From contig JAHHDT010000001.1 in assembly GCA_019739225.1 (NCBI GenBank), positions 1 to 64,000 on the forward strand: DNA of 64,000 bases, written 5' to 3'. The stretch comes from Aquamicrobium sp. Lineage in GTDB: Bacteria; Pseudomonadota; Alphaproteobacteria; Rhizobiales; Rhizobiaceae. Below the pieces are notes generated by a model, which saw only the letters and a program-made list of their open reading frames with translations, made no database searches and was not told the DNA's origin. Each line of letters starts with the position of its first letter. The stretch's first letter is position 1. Below, one piece after another: positions 41,403 to 50,227 of the stretch. Position numbers and translations under genes: made by a program.

Positions 41403-41825
41403 TCAGGTGCTGGGCAGGTTTGCCGCGCGCAGGCTGACCGACACGATGCGGTAGACGCCGTCGTCCTGCAGGTCCAGCACGTAGAGCGCCTCGTAATCCT
41501 TGCCGTCGGGGCCAAGCACGAACACGCTCTGCGCGACGCGCCCGGGCGCCAGCGCCTCGAACTTGCCGAAGGCGTAGTTGCGCGGGCGGTGCACCGGGGC
41601 GTAGCCGTTGCGCACCATGGCCATGAAGCCGCCCGGCGTCGGGTACATCTGCCTGATATTGGGTGCGGCATAGGAATAGGCGGCCTGATCGTCGCCGCCG
41701 AGGAATGCCTTCAACTGCCCCTCGATCGTCTGCTGCGCCGCCTTGGCGGCGTCGTCGGCCAGCGCGGCCGGTACCCAGCCGACCGCAAGCACCAAGACGA
41801 GACAAAGACGATGTATCGTTTTCAT
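41403..41825 (-). CDS. DUF4864 exported protein
   Basis: The product is 140 residues: a signal peptide (MKTIHRLCLVLVLAVGWVPAALA) followed by a DUF4864-like domain with AKAAQQTIEGQLKAFLGGDDQAAYSYAAPNIRQMYPTPGGFMAMVRNGYAPVHRP and the C-terminal DGKDYEALYVLDLQDDGVYRIVSVSL. The fold belongs to the NTF2-like group; the function is unknown. ATG 41825 gives the best signal peptide; ATG 41837 (MEEVMKT) is an alternative. It converges on tgt, with a 7-bp gap between stops. The 235 bp upstream lead to the divergent ATP-grasp operon. Confidence 0.82.
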   Translation of the reverse strand: MKTIHRLCLVLVLAVGWVPAALADDAAKAAQQTIEGQLKAFLGGDDQAAYSYAAPNIRQMYPTPGGFMAMVRNGYAPVHRPRNYAFGKFEALAPGRVAQSVFVLGPDGKDYEALYVLDLQDDGVYRIVSVSLRAANLPST

Positions 41826-42060
41826 GACCTCCTCCATTGTTATCGGCAGCCTGAATCCGACAGCCTCTGGAAGATACGCAGTCAAAGCTTCGACGGTTTC
41901 ATGCCCGCGCGCAATAGCGGCTGCACGGCACGTCGGCAGTTGGCTGTGACGACTGCCGGTTTGTTGGGCATCGGCCCAAATCGGTGCCGACGTCACGATC
42001 AAATGACGGTTTCCCCTTGATTTTACGCTCGCGGCTCTTTGTTATGGAGGGCAGAGGAGT

Positions 42061-43479
42061 ATGCGCTTGGTTGCATTCGATGAAATGCGCCCGCACGGAA
42101 ACGGGCTGAGACAACCCTACGCTGGCTATGACGGCTGGCTGCAGACGCAAGACCCCGCCCGCCTAACCGAAAAGATGGAGGATGCCGAGCGCGTCTTCAG
42201 GCGCACCGGCATCACCTTTGCCGTGTACGGCCAGGAGGAGGCAGCCGAACGCCTCATTCCCTTCGACATTGTGCCTCGCATCATTTCGGGCGCGGAGTGG
42301 CGCCGGCTCACCCAGGGTATCGAGCAGCGCGTTCAGGCGCTGAACGCATTTCTGGACGACATCTACCATCGCCAGGAGATCCTGCGCGCCGGGCGCATCC
42401 CGCGCGAGCTGATTGCGGCCAACGAGGCCTTTCTGCCGGAGATGATCGGCGTGCGCCCGCCGGCGGGCGTCTATACCCACATCATCGGCGTCGACATCGT
42501 GCGCACCAGCGAGAACGAGTTCTTCGTGCTGGAGGACAATGCGCGCACGCCGTCCGGCGTCTCGTACATGATCGAGAACCGGGAAACGATGATGCAGCTC
42601 TTTCCGGAGCTGTTCCAGGCGGTCAAGGTGCGGCCGGTCGAAAACTACCCGCAGCTCCTGCGCCAGTCGCTCTCGGCGGTTGCGCCGCGCGGAACGGAAG
42701 GATCTCCCACGGTCGCGGTGCTGACCCCCGGCAGCTACAATTCGGCCTATTTCGAGCATGCCTTCCTCGCCGACCAGATGGGTGTCGAGCTGGTCGAGGG
42801 GCACGACCTTCGGGTCGTCGACGGTCATGTCGCGATGCGCACGACGCAGGGCTACAAGCGCATCGACGTGCTCTACCGCCGCGTCGACGACGACTATCTC
42901 GACCCGCTGACGTTCCGCCCGGATTCGGCGCTTGGCGTGCCGGGCATCATGGACGTATTCCGCGCCGGCAACATCACCATCGCCAACGCGCCGGGCACTG
43001 GCATCGCCGACGATAAGGCGATCTATTCCTACATGCCCGAGATCGTGGAGTTCTATACGGGCCGCAAGGCGATCCTCGGCAACATCCCGACATGGCGCTG
43101 CTCCGAGGCCGACAGCCTGAAATACGTGCTCGAACATCTTGAGGAGCTGGTCGTGAAGGAGGTTCACGGCTCCGGCGGCTACGGCATGCTGGTCGGCCCG
43201 GCCGCGTCGAAGGCGGAGCGCGAAACCTTCGCGGCCAAGCTCAAGGCCAAGCCTTCCAACTACATCGCCCAGCCGACGCTGGCGCTTTCGACATGCCCGA
43301 TCCTGACCGAGAAGGGGCTGGCACCCCGCCATGTCGACCTGCGGCCCTTCGTCCTGGTCTCCGACCGCATCCGCATTGTGCCCGGCGGGCTCACGCGGGT
43401 GGCGTTGAAGGAAGGGTCGCTGGTGGTGAATTCGTCGCAGGGTGGCGGGACGAAGGACACATGGGTTCTCGATGACTAG
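42061..43479 (+). CDS. Circularly permuted ATP-grasp protein of the Anbu operon
   Basis: This ATP-grasp class (DUF404/DUF407) is predicted to form amide or peptide bonds; its substrate is unknown. The 472-residue product begins RLVAFDEMRPHGNGLRQPY, then has RTGITFAVYG, LIPFDIVPRIISGAEW, QALNAFLDDIYHRQEILRAGRIPRELI, DIVRTSENEFFVLEDNARTPSGVSYMIENR, EFYTGRKAILGNIPTWRC and the ATP-site VVKEVHGSGGYGMLVGP near residues 361-377. The length is typical. An AGAGGAG lies directly before the ATG. It is the first gene of a four-gene operon with the alpha-E protein, a transglutaminase-like protease and Anbu, a set repeatedly found together in proteobacteria. Confidence 0.93.
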   Translation: MRLVAFDEMRPHGNGLRQPYAGYDGWLQTQDPARLTEKMEDAERVFRRTGITFAVYGQEEAAERLIPFDIVPRIISGAEWRRLTQGIEQRVQALNAFLDDIYHRQEILRAGRIPRELIAANEAFLPEMIGVRPPAGVYTHIIGVDIVRTSENEFFVLEDNARTPSGVSYMIENRETMMQLFPELFQAVKVRPVENYPQLLRQSLSAVAPRGTEGSPTVAVLTPGSYNSAYFEHAFLADQMGVELVEGHDLRVVDGHVAMRTTQGYKRIDVLYRRVDDDYLDPLTFRPDSALGVPGIMDVFRAGNITIANAPGTGIADDKAIYSYMPEIVEFYTGRKAILGNIPTWRCSEADSLKYVLEHLEELVVKEVHGSGGYGMLVGPAASKAERETFAAKLKAKPSNYIAQPTLALSTCPILTEKGLAPRHVDLRPFVLVSDRIRIVPGGLTRVALKEGSLVVNSSQGGGTKDTWVLDD

Positions 43480-43500
43480 GAATGGGGAGGGAGCCTGACA

Positions 43501-44442
43501 GTGCTGCTCGGTCGCACCGCAAACGGCCTCTACTGGATGACGCGCTATATCGAGCGGGTCGAGAACATGGCGCGCATCGTCGACGCCGGGCTGCGGCTGG
43601 CGCTGACACGCACCGACTCTTCGGCCGACGAGTGGGCGTCGGTCGTGATGAGCGCTGGCGCCGACCAGGCTTTTCGCGAGCGCCATAGCGAATATACGGC
43701 CGACACTGTCTCGGACTTCCTCCTGCGAGACGTGACCAACCCGTCGAGCGTGCTCTCGTCCATCGAGACGGCGCGCACCAATGCGCGCATGGTGCGTACC
43801 GCACTGACGCGGGAAACCTGGGAAAGCATCAACGAAGCGTGGATGACATGCCGGCGCATGCTGGCCGCCCCGATCGACCAGCGCGAGCTACCCAAGATCC
43901 TCGACGCCATCAAGCGTGAGACGGCGCTGATCCGCGGCGCGTTCCACGGCACGATGCTGCGCAACGAGATATTCGACTTCGCCCAGCTCGGCATCTATGT
44001 CGAGCGGGCTGACAACACCGCCCGCATCCTCGATGTCAAATATTACGTGCTTCTTCCGTCGATCTCCTGGGTGGGGTCGTCGCTGGACAACTACCAGTGG
44101 GAATCGATCCTGCGCTCTGTTTCGGCCCACCGGTCCTATCGATGGGTGTACGAGGCCGACTACAAGCCCACCAACATCGCCGATTTCCTCATCCTCAACA
44201 GGCGCATGCCGCGATCGCTGGCCTATTGCTACCATATGATCGCGGAGAGCCTGGACTTCCTTGCCGACGACTATGGCGAGCGCCACGTCTGCCACGGCAC
44301 GCTGGCTGACATCAGGGCGAAGCTGAAGCCGGGCAGCATTGCGTCCATCTTCGACGGCGGGCTGCACGAATTCCTGCGTGACTTCATTCGCAGCAACAAC
44401 AGGCTGGGCAACGAGGTTGCCGAGAATTACCGGTTCTTCTGA
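43501..44442 (+). CDS. Alpha-E domain protein (DUF403)
   Basis: Alpha-E proteins are all-helical, rich in conserved Glu/Arg, and occur almost only beside circularly permuted ATP-grasp and transglutaminase genes; they may scaffold the ligase. The 313-residue product has MLLGRTANGLYWMTRYIERVENMARIVDAGLRLAL with the family's ANGLYWMxRYIER signature, then GTMLRNEIFDFAQLGIYVERADNTARILDVKYYVLLPS and NRRMPRSLAYCYHMIAESL. It starts with GTG 21 bp after the ATP-grasp gene. Its stop overlaps the next ATG by one base (TGATG), so translation is coupled. Confidence 0.94.
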   Translation: MLLGRTANGLYWMTRYIERVENMARIVDAGLRLALTRTDSSADEWASVVMSAGADQAFRERHSEYTADTVSDFLLRDVTNPSSVLSSIETARTNARMVRTALTRETWESINEAWMTCRRMLAAPIDQRELPKILDAIKRETALIRGAFHGTMLRNEIFDFAQLGIYVERADNTARILDVKYYVLLPSISWVGSSLDNYQWESILRSVSAHRSYRWVYEADYKPTNIADFLILNRRMPRSLAYCYHMIAESLDFLADDYGERHVCHGTLADIRAKLKPGSIASIFDGGLHEFLRDFIRSNNRLGNEVAENYRFF

Positions 44443-45236
44443 TGCTGCTCAAGATTTCCCACCGAACGGTCTATTCCTACGACGCGCCAGTGCCTTACGC
44501 GCTGCAGCGCATCCGCCTGTCGCCGCCAAGTGGTGGGATACAGACGGTTCATGCGTGGTCGCTGGAGGTGACCGGCGCGACGGAAGAGGTGCGCTTCTTC
44601 GACCAGTTCGGCAATGACACCCGCCTGCTGAGCGTTTCCGGCGACGCCCAGGCAATCGAAATCGCGGTCCGCGGCGAGGTGGAGGTGCGCGATGCGTCAG
44701 GTGTTACGGGGCCGCATTCGGGTTTCGCGCCGCTGTGGCTGTTCGAACGCCCGACATCGCTGACGACGGCCGGAGCGCAGATCCGGGAAATCGCCGGGAG
44801 CATCGCGGGCGGGGAGGATCTTGGGCGGCTGCACGCCCTGTCCGCCGCCGTCCGCGACAGGGTCGCCTATACGGTGGGCGCAACCGATGCCGCGACGAGC
44901 GCCGAGGATGCCGTCTCGCAGGGCGAGGGGGTCTGCCAGGACCATTCGCACATCTTCCTCGCCGCGGCGCGCAGCCTGGGTTTTCCGGCCCGTTACGTCA
45001 GCGGCTACCTGCGCCTCGACGACACGGTCGAGCAGGTCGCGACCCATGCGTGGGCCGAAGCGCACCTGGCGGGGCTCGGCTGGGTCGGCTTCGACGTTTC
45101 CAACGGCATTTCGCCCGACGCGCGCTATGTGCGGCTCGCGACCGGGCGCGACTATCGCGATGCGATGCCGGTTTCCGGCATAAGGCTGGGCCAGGCGCAG
45201 GAACAGCTTGAAGTTCACATCACTGTCGAGCAGTAA
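44442..45236 (+). CDS. Transglutaminase-like cysteine protease of the Anbu operon
   Basis: The product is a 264-residue papain-fold protein. The N-terminal beta region (LLKISHRTVYSYDAPVPYALQRIRLSP) is typical of bacterial transglutaminase-like proteins. The catalytic triad is Cys165 (GEGVCQDHSHIFLAAARSLGFPARYVSGY), His202 (THAWAEAHL) and Asp218 (WVGFDVSNG). Family members are predicted proteases or amidases, and here one may process the product of the ATP-grasp ligase. The start overlaps the alpha-E stop by one base. Anbu follows 33 bp later. Confidence 0.93.
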   Translation: MLLKISHRTVYSYDAPVPYALQRIRLSPPSGGIQTVHAWSLEVTGATEEVRFFDQFGNDTRLLSVSGDAQAIEIAVRGEVEVRDASGVTGPHSGFAPLWLFERPTSLTTAGAQIREIAGSIAGGEDLGRLHALSAAVRDRVAYTVGATDAATSAEDAVSQGEGVCQDHSHIFLAAARSLGFPARYVSGYLRLDDTVEQVATHAWAEAHLAGLGWVGFDVSNGISPDARYVRLATGRDYRDAMPVSGIRLGQAQEQLEVHITVEQ

Positions 45237-45269
45237 TCAGGTTTGCTCAAACTCCGAAGTGCCTGATTC

Positions 45270-45998
45270 ATGACCTATTGCGTGGGCCTCAAGATCGACC
45301 GCGGTCTCGTCTTCATGTCGGACACGCGCACCAATGCCGGGGTCGACTCGATCTCGACCTTCCGCAAGATGTATACGTGGGAGATGCCGGGAGAACGCGT
45401 GCTGGTACTGCTCGCGGCCGGAAACCTGGCCACCACGCAGGCGGTTGTGAGCCTGCTCGACGAGCGCTCCAAGGCGCCGGAGGACCGGGAACCGTCGATC
45501 CTCAAGACGCCGTCGATGTACCAGACCGCGCGGCTGATCGGCGATACGGTGAAGGAGGTGATCTCCAGCTCCGCCCCGGTTGGCCAGAGCGCCGACGCCT
45601 TCGGCGCCTCCTTTATTCTGGGCGGGCAGATCAAGGGGACCGAGCCGCGGCTTTTCATGGTCTATCCGGAAGGCAATTTCATCGAGGTGAGCGATGACAC
45701 GCCGTTTTTCCAGATCGGCGAGACGAAATACGGCAAGCCGATCCTCGTTCGCGCCTACGACCAGTCCATGACCTTCGCCGAAACCGTCAAGCTGCTGATG
45801 GTGTCGTTCGATTCGACGGTGAAGTCGAACCTGTCGGTGGGCCTGCCTCTCGACCTGCTTTTCTACGAGCGGGATACGTTCGAGGTGACCTACAGAAAGC
45901 GCATCGGCGCCGACGATGCGTATTATCGCGAGATTTCCGATGGTTGGTCGGACGCGCTGAAGTCTGCGTTCAAGAGCTTGCCTGATTTCAAGGCCTGA
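45270..45998 (+). CDS. Anbu, proteasome-type protease
   Basis: Anbu (ancestral beta subunit) is a bacterial Ntn-hydrolase related to proteasome beta subunits and HslV. The 242-residue product begins MTYCVGLKIDRGLVFMSDTR; removal of Met would expose Thr as the nucleophile, with Asp18 and Lys33 (unprocessed numbering) as the expected active-site partners. DAFGASFILGGQIKG and SVGLPLDLLFYERDTFEV are family segments. It lacks a propeptide and has no regulatory ATPase nearby, unlike HslV. As last gene of the ATP-grasp/alpha-E/transglutaminase operon, it fits the known Anbu context. Physiological substrates are not established. Confidence 0.93.
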   Translation: MTYCVGLKIDRGLVFMSDTRTNAGVDSISTFRKMYTWEMPGERVLVLLAAGNLATTQAVVSLLDERSKAPEDREPSILKTPSMYQTARLIGDTVKEVISSSAPVGQSADAFGASFILGGQIKGTEPRLFMVYPEGNFIEVSDDTPFFQIGETKYGKPILVRAYDQSMTFAETVKLLMVSFDSTVKSNLSVGLPLDLLFYERDTFEVTYRKRIGADDAYYREISDGWSDALKSAFKSLPDFKA

Positions 45999-46025
45999 GC
46001 GGACCTGCTGGGTCGCGGCGCTATC

Positions 46026-47627
46026 TCAGTCGATTTCCAGCCGTTCCGGCGGGCATGCCGGGATCAGGACCTGCCCTCCCGAGACGGACGCTGGTTGCAT
46101 GAAGTATTCGACCCCCGCCCACTCCACGCTCTCGGCACCGGGATTGCGGCTGTCGCCTTCGTCGATGCTGAAGAGGAAGTCTGTCGAAAGCCCGTCGGCC
46201 CACGTGTAGGAGTTGCCGCCCGCCTCCATCTCGAAGCGGGTGAATGTTTCGTTATCCGGACTGTACATATTGAAAGTCACGGCGTGGTCGCAGGCGTTTC
46301 GCAGCAGGAGCGTCCGGTCCTGCGGCAGAGGCTTGCCGGAGAAGTTGATCTTCCTGGCTGCCTCTAACGTCCGGCCGTCGCGGGCTGCCTTGATATGATC
46401 CAGGTCGCCTGACCCGAACAGCGCCCCGTGCGCGACGACCGCGTCGGGATCTGGCTCGCCTTCGGGCGGGCGGGCAAGGAAGTAGAAGCCGGCAAAAAGG
46501 TGTCCATTCTCGCCGGCGAACTTCAGGGCTCCGGCGTCCCCGACCTCGCAGTGGGAGAGGTCGACCTGCAGCGACCTGATCTCGCCGTCGGAGTCGATTT
46601 CCGGCGCTTCTACTGCCCAGTATCTGCATCCTTCAGCGGACTGCATCACGGTCTTCTGGATGTCCGCCACCCGATCGGCGATGACGAAGGGAGACGAATT
46701 CTTATCGCCGCCGAGGAATTCCCAGCCGGACCGGCCGGTTCGGTCGGTCACGCTCTCAGCGCCGGCCGGGGCCAGCCGGGCCATCGCGACCAGCATCCGC
46801 ACGCCGTCTTCGTGCTCCCAATAGTTCAATTCCGTGACGGGATAGGCGTCGGCGGAGACGTGGCCGTCCATCTCGCGGTTGTAATGAAACCACCCCGTCG
46901 GACGCTGCCCAGGCTCCAGGTTGTCGAAGCGCGAGCCTTCAAGACATCCGCTGTCGAATGCGGCCGCGTTGGGGCCGACGACAATGGCCTCACAGGCCGT
47001 GTAGCGGTTTGGTTTGTCGTGCGAATACACCACCAGAAGTCCTTGTCCGGCCGAAAGGCTGCCCGGCGTTACGAGGCGCATCGGCGCCTCTTGACCGGTT
47101 TGCCGCGCTGCCATGTTCTCTTTGGACATAGGACCTGTGTAGGGGCCGAATTGCTGATCGAGGTAGCTGTATGCCCCAATCACGATCACCAGCAGCAAGC
47201 TCAGAACCAAGAGCTTCTCGATGAAGGTTGTCCGTTCCTTGGTCTTCCGGTGCCGGGGTGGTTTCCCGGCGGCGGGAGCGGGGGCCGGGGTGGGGTCCGA
47301 CGATGCCTGCGGCGCTGCAGGAATCTCGCCTTCCGTTATCATGCTCAGCAGCAAGGCTGCCGCTGGAAGCCGTGTTCCTCTCGGCAGATGGGCGCTGCCC
47401 ACCCTGCCGTCGAGCGGTGACGAGACCTTGACCTCGCCTTTGGGTGTGTCCAGCAGCGCAATGATGTCGCCGCGAGCGACCCGGTGGTCGGCCCGTCCTT
47501 CCACCCAAAGCACCGTCATCGGATAGTATTTGGAATCCTCGGGAGTCCTGATGTCCGCCTTGCCCAACTGCCTTCCCCTCGGCACCACCCAATACGACCG
47601 ATAGTGGAATCTTGCCGTTGAGTCCAA
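46026..47627 (-). CDS. Membrane-anchored protein with an N-terminal lipoyl/biotinyl-like domain
   Basis: I do not recognise the whole protein (about 533 residues). Residues about 37-85 resemble a biotinyl/lipoyl domain: RGDIIALLDTPKGEVKVSSPLDGRV, with Lys63 where lipoyl domains carry the modified lysine. A Pro/Ala linker, a basic patch and one membrane helix (LLVLSLLLVIVIGAYSYL, about 139-156) follow. The large outer domain has six cysteines, suggesting disulfides. The start is uncertain: the longest frame opens with TTG 47627 without a good ribosome binding site, and a GTG around codons 14-15 is possible. It converges on anbu, 27 bp between stops. Confidence 0.65.
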   Translation of the reverse strand: MDSTARFHYRSYWVVPRGRQLGKADIRTPEDSKYYPMTVLWVEGRADHRVARGDIIALLDTPKGEVKVSSPLDGRVGSAHLPRGTRLPAAALLLSMITEGEIPAAPQASSDPTPAPAPAAGKPPRHRKTKERTTFIEKLLVLSLLLVIVIGAYSYLDQQFGPYTGPMSKENMAARQTGQEAPMRLVTPGSLSAGQGLLVVYSHDKPNRYTACEAIVVGPNAAAFDSGCLEGSRFDNLEPGQRPTGWFHYNREMDGHVSADAYPVTELNYWEHEDGVRMLVAMARLAPAGAESVTDRTGRSGWEFLGGDKNSSPFVIADRVADIQKTVMQSAEGCRYWAVEAPEIDSDGEIRSLQVDLSHCEVGDAGALKFAGENGHLFAGFYFLARPPEGEPDPDAVVAHGALFGSGDLDHIKAARDGRTLEAARKINFSGKPLPQDRTLLLRNACDHAVTFNMYSPDNETFTRFEMEAGGNSYTWADGLSTDFLFSIDEGDSRNPGAESVEWAGVEYFMQPASVSGGQVLIPACPPERLEID

Positions 47628-47819
47628 CCATGTCGAGAGAGGTCTCGCTTACGCGCATCGCGCGTCGCATGGCCGCGCGGATCAGGCGTCGGACGTGTGT
47701 TCAGCCGCTATCACGCTTTGCCGGCTTTCATGATGCAAAATGTGGAGCCGGATGGCTCCACATTTCGTCTGCTAGCCTGCCGCCGGGCGGGCCTTCTGAT
47801 TGACGTACTCAGCTTCGGC

Positions 47820-48269
47820 TTAGCCGTAAGGCGAGCGGCATTGGCGGCGCGGCCCATTATAGGGCTGGAAGGTATTGTCATAGGCCCTGTACGACCGATA
47901 ACGCGCATAGCACCAGTCTACATGGGTGCTGGCGCCGCGCGGGCGGTAACGGATCGGTGGTTCCTGCGCTATCGCGCCACCGATGATCGCACCTGCAATG
48001 AATGCAGCCGGCGGGAACCAGTAGCCGTTGTGATAGCGATAGCCATGCCTGCGATCACGATAGCCGCGGTGTCCACGATAGAAACCACGCCGGTCGCCGC
48101 GATAATGGTGGCGATAGCCGTGCCGGTGGCGGTCGCGATATTGTACTTCGGTCGGTCCAAGCCTCTCCCAAGAGGGCGCGGGCGCGGGCATCGCGGCGGC
48201 CGCAGGTGCGACGAACGGCACCGAAAGCGCCATCGCCGCAGCGCAGATACTGGAAACGATCTTCAACAT
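47820..48269 (-). CDS. BA14K family protein
   Basis: BA14K proteins are small exported immunoreactive proteins first described in Brucella and confined mainly to Hyphomicrobiales; a lectin-like activity has been reported. The 149-residue product has a signal peptide ([26 protein letters not shown]), a His/Arg/Tyr-rich middle ([20 protein letters not shown]), a hydrophobic stretch [12 protein letters not shown] and the C-terminal signature [17 protein letters not shown] followed by [20 protein letters not shown] 48269 gives a good signal peptide and follows GGAGACCCGGC. The gene stands alone. Confidence 0.9.
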   Translation of the reverse strand: MLKIVSSICAAAMALSVPFVAPAAAAMPAPAPSWERLGPTEVQYRDRHRHGYRHHYRGDRRGFYRGHRGYRDRRHGYRYHNGYWFPPAAFIAGAIIGGAIAQEPPIRYRPRGASTHVDWCYARYRSYRAYDNTFQPYNGPRRQCRSPYG

Positions 48270-48420
48270 GCCGGGTCTCCTTGCGTCCAACAAATCGTGC
48301 GTTCCAATCCCTTCAAGTGTTTAAACGGTTATCGTAGCGGAACGTTCCGGCAGGGTATGTCTCTTTGGATGCATCGACAAGCTACGCGGTTGTATTAGTC
48401 GCACCCAAGGTGAAGTAGCT

Positions 48421-48720
48421 TCAAACGTCATCTTCCGCGATGATACCGCCTTCGGTCTCCAGCGTCGCGATGCGCGCCACTTCCGACCGCGTGAACTTGA
48501 GCCGCACGCCGGCCCCGCCGCCATTTTCCGGGATGAGGCGGACGCCGCCATGCTCGAGCGCCGCCGCCATGGCTTCGACCAGCGCCGGTTCGACCGTCGC
48601 GCGGGCCGTTTCGAAGTCGACGATCGCGGCTGCGGGCACGTCGGAAGCCTTGGCCAGGTCCTCGACAGTCCATTCGATCAGCGCGCGGCCAGCGCGGCAT
48701 TGTGCAGGCAGCAAATCCAA
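48421..48720 (-). CDS. XRE-type helix-turn-helix transcriptional regulator
   Basis: The product is about 97-99 residues. The segment QCRAGRALIEWTVEDLAKASDVPAAAIVDFETARATVEPALVEAMAAALEHGGVRLIPENGGGAGVRLKF matches the small rhizobial XRE regulator group, with helices two and three of the HTH at EDLAKASDVPAAAIVDFE. A short extra C-terminal extension (TRSEVARIATLETEGGIIAEDDV) is less usual. No ATG exists; TTG 48720 and TTG 48714 are both possible, and AAGGAAGG upstream is better spaced for 48714. Target genes are unknown. It is divergent from the tRNA-Lys gene. Confidence 0.8.
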   Translation of the reverse strand: MDLLPAQCRAGRALIEWTVEDLAKASDVPAAAIVDFETARATVEPALVEAMAAALEHGGVRLIPENGGGAGVRLKFTRSEVARIATLETEGGIIAEDDV

Positions 48721-48913
48721 TGCCTTCCTTCAGGTTGAGAAGCCGAATCGTATCAAGCGGCAGCCCGGCCTGCAACGCGCCGATCCGCATGCGCATATCG
48801 GCACTCTGGCCCCGGTTTCATCGTGCGTTGGTTGCCTGTTTTTGCGGTTGACCGCGTCAGGCGCGCTCCCTATGTTCGCGCGCAATTTCCAGGCCGCTTC
48901 GGGCGCGCCACGG

Positions 48914-48989
48914 GAGCGCGTAGCTCAGTTGGTAGAGCAACTGACTTTTAATCAGTAGGTCCAGGGTTCGAGCCCCTGCGCGCTCACCA
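48914..48989 (+). tRNA. tRNA-Lys (anticodon TTT)
   Basis: A 76-base cloverleaf: acceptor GAGCGCG pairs with CGCGCTC, D-arm region GCTCAGTTGGTAGAGC, anticodon stem ACTGA/TCAGT with loop CTTTTAA (anticodon TTT at 48947-48949), T-arm GGGTTCGAGCCC around 48964, discriminator A and an encoded CCA (48987-48989). Confidence 0.97.
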
Positions 48990-48996
48990 GACAATC

Positions 48997-49212
48997 CTAG
49001 AGATTTCCAAGATTCCGTTCGGCTTCGACAGCAGCCGGCCCACCATCCGGGTCGTTGAGTTTGCTGCAAAGTATGGACGCCGAGCTGTAGGACAGGCCTA
49101 TCAGGGCGAGGGCGCCCAGTTCCGCCGGGCGCTCATGGGCGTTGTCCCATATCATCCAGGTGTCGAAAGGTTCCTCGACGCACTCGAAGCGATTGTTGTC
49201 CTGAACAGGCAT
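48997..49212 (-). CDS. Small hypothetical protein
   Basis: The product is 71 residues: MPVQDNNRFECVEEPFDTWMIWDN, then AHERPAELGALALIGLSYSSASILCSKLND. It is acidic with no membrane segment. I recall no named family, but the ordered aromatic N-terminus and a GGGAGACGGA ribosome-binding-like stretch before the ATG favour a real gene. It lies antisense-adjacent to the tRNA-Lys 3' end. The 250 bases from its start to ccdA contain nothing that I can support. Confidence 0.6.
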   Translation of the reverse strand: MPVQDNNRFECVEEPFDTWMIWDNAHERPAELGALALIGLSYSSASILCSKLNDPDGGPAAVEAERNLGNL

Positions 49213-49462
49213 TCCGTCTCCCGTCTTTGGCGACGGGGCCTATCGCAGCGTCAGGGTTTATGAAGCGTTAACGGCTGCGCGTATTTGTCTTGTTTTGGGA
49301 CAAAGAGCACGCGAAACGTGCAGAATGTCACGGTCGACCACGGCGTCTGGCGGCGTGATGCAAGCCGCCCAGCGACCCTTTGACACGTTTTGATGATTGG
49401 AGCGCGCGCGCGCCAGCGTCTATATCGGTGGCCGGAATCGAACGGACCCAGGTAGAGCTCAC

Positions 49463-50227
49463 ATGGCAGTGGATGTCGGCTATCTCAGCGCTGTCGGAGC
49501 AGGCGCGATCTCGTTCCTGTCGCCATGCGTCTTGCCGCTGGTGCCGCCCTATCTCTGCTACATGGCGGGGGTCTCGATGGACGACTTCCGGGCCAGCGAG
49601 ACGACATCCGGCAGCGCTGCGACCGTTGCGGCAAGTCCGGCGCGCCTAGCGCTGATGAACGCCTCTTTCGCTTTCGTGCTGGGGTTCACCACCGTCTTCG
49701 TGGCGCTCGGCGCGGGGGCCTCGACGATCGGCGGACTGCTGCGCGTGTGGCAGCAGGAACTGGCGATGGTGGCGGGCGTGCTCATTATCGTCATGGGGCT
49801 CAATTTCCTCGGCGTGATCCGCATTCCGCTGCTGTCGCGCGAGGCCCGTTTCCAGCCCGGCGGCAAGCCGGCCAGCATGGCCGCCGCCTATGTGATGGGC
49901 CTTGCCTTCGCGTTCGGCTGGACGCCTTGCATCGGGCCGGTGCTTGGCCCGATCCTGACCCTTGCCGGCGGGCGCGATACCGTTGGCGAGGGCGCGCTGC
50001 TTCTCGCCGCCTATTCGCTGGGCCTCGGCATCCCGTTCCTGCTGGCCGCGCTGTTCTCAGGCGCGTTCATGCGGTTCCTCGGGCGTTTCCGCATGCATCT
50101 CGGTCGCGTGGAAAAGGTGATGGGCGTGCTGCTGGTGATTGCCGGCGTGCTGTTCCTGACCGGTGGGATCCAGGCGGCATCCTACTGGCTGCTCGAAACC
50201 TTTCCGACGCTCGGCACGCTCGGCTAG
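49463..50227 (+). CDS. ccdA: Cytochrome c biogenesis protein CcdA
   Basis: CcdA is a membrane thiol-disulfide carrier that moves electrons from cytoplasmic thioredoxin to periplasmic partners for haem attachment. The 254-residue product has six membrane helices, with VGYLSAVGAGAISFLSPCVLPLVPPYLCYMAG at the start and GLAFAFGWTPCIGPVLGPIL in the middle. These hold the two conserved redox cysteines (in SPCVLP and TPCIGP). ATG 49463 is chosen because the longer frame from 49397 lacks conserved sequence; GGTAGAGCTC lies upstream. It converges on the next EamA gene with overlapping stops. Confidence 0.94.
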   Translation: MAVDVGYLSAVGAGAISFLSPCVLPLVPPYLCYMAGVSMDDFRASETTSGSAATVAASPARLALMNASFAFVLGFTTVFVALGAGASTIGGLLRVWQQELAMVAGVLIIVMGLNFLGVIRIPLLSREARFQPGGKPASMAAAYVMGLAFAFGWTPCIGPVLGPILTLAGGRDTVGEGALLLAAYSLGLGIPFLLAALFSGAFMRFLGRFRMHLGRVEKVMGVLLVIAGVLFLTGGIQAASYWLLETFPTLGTLG

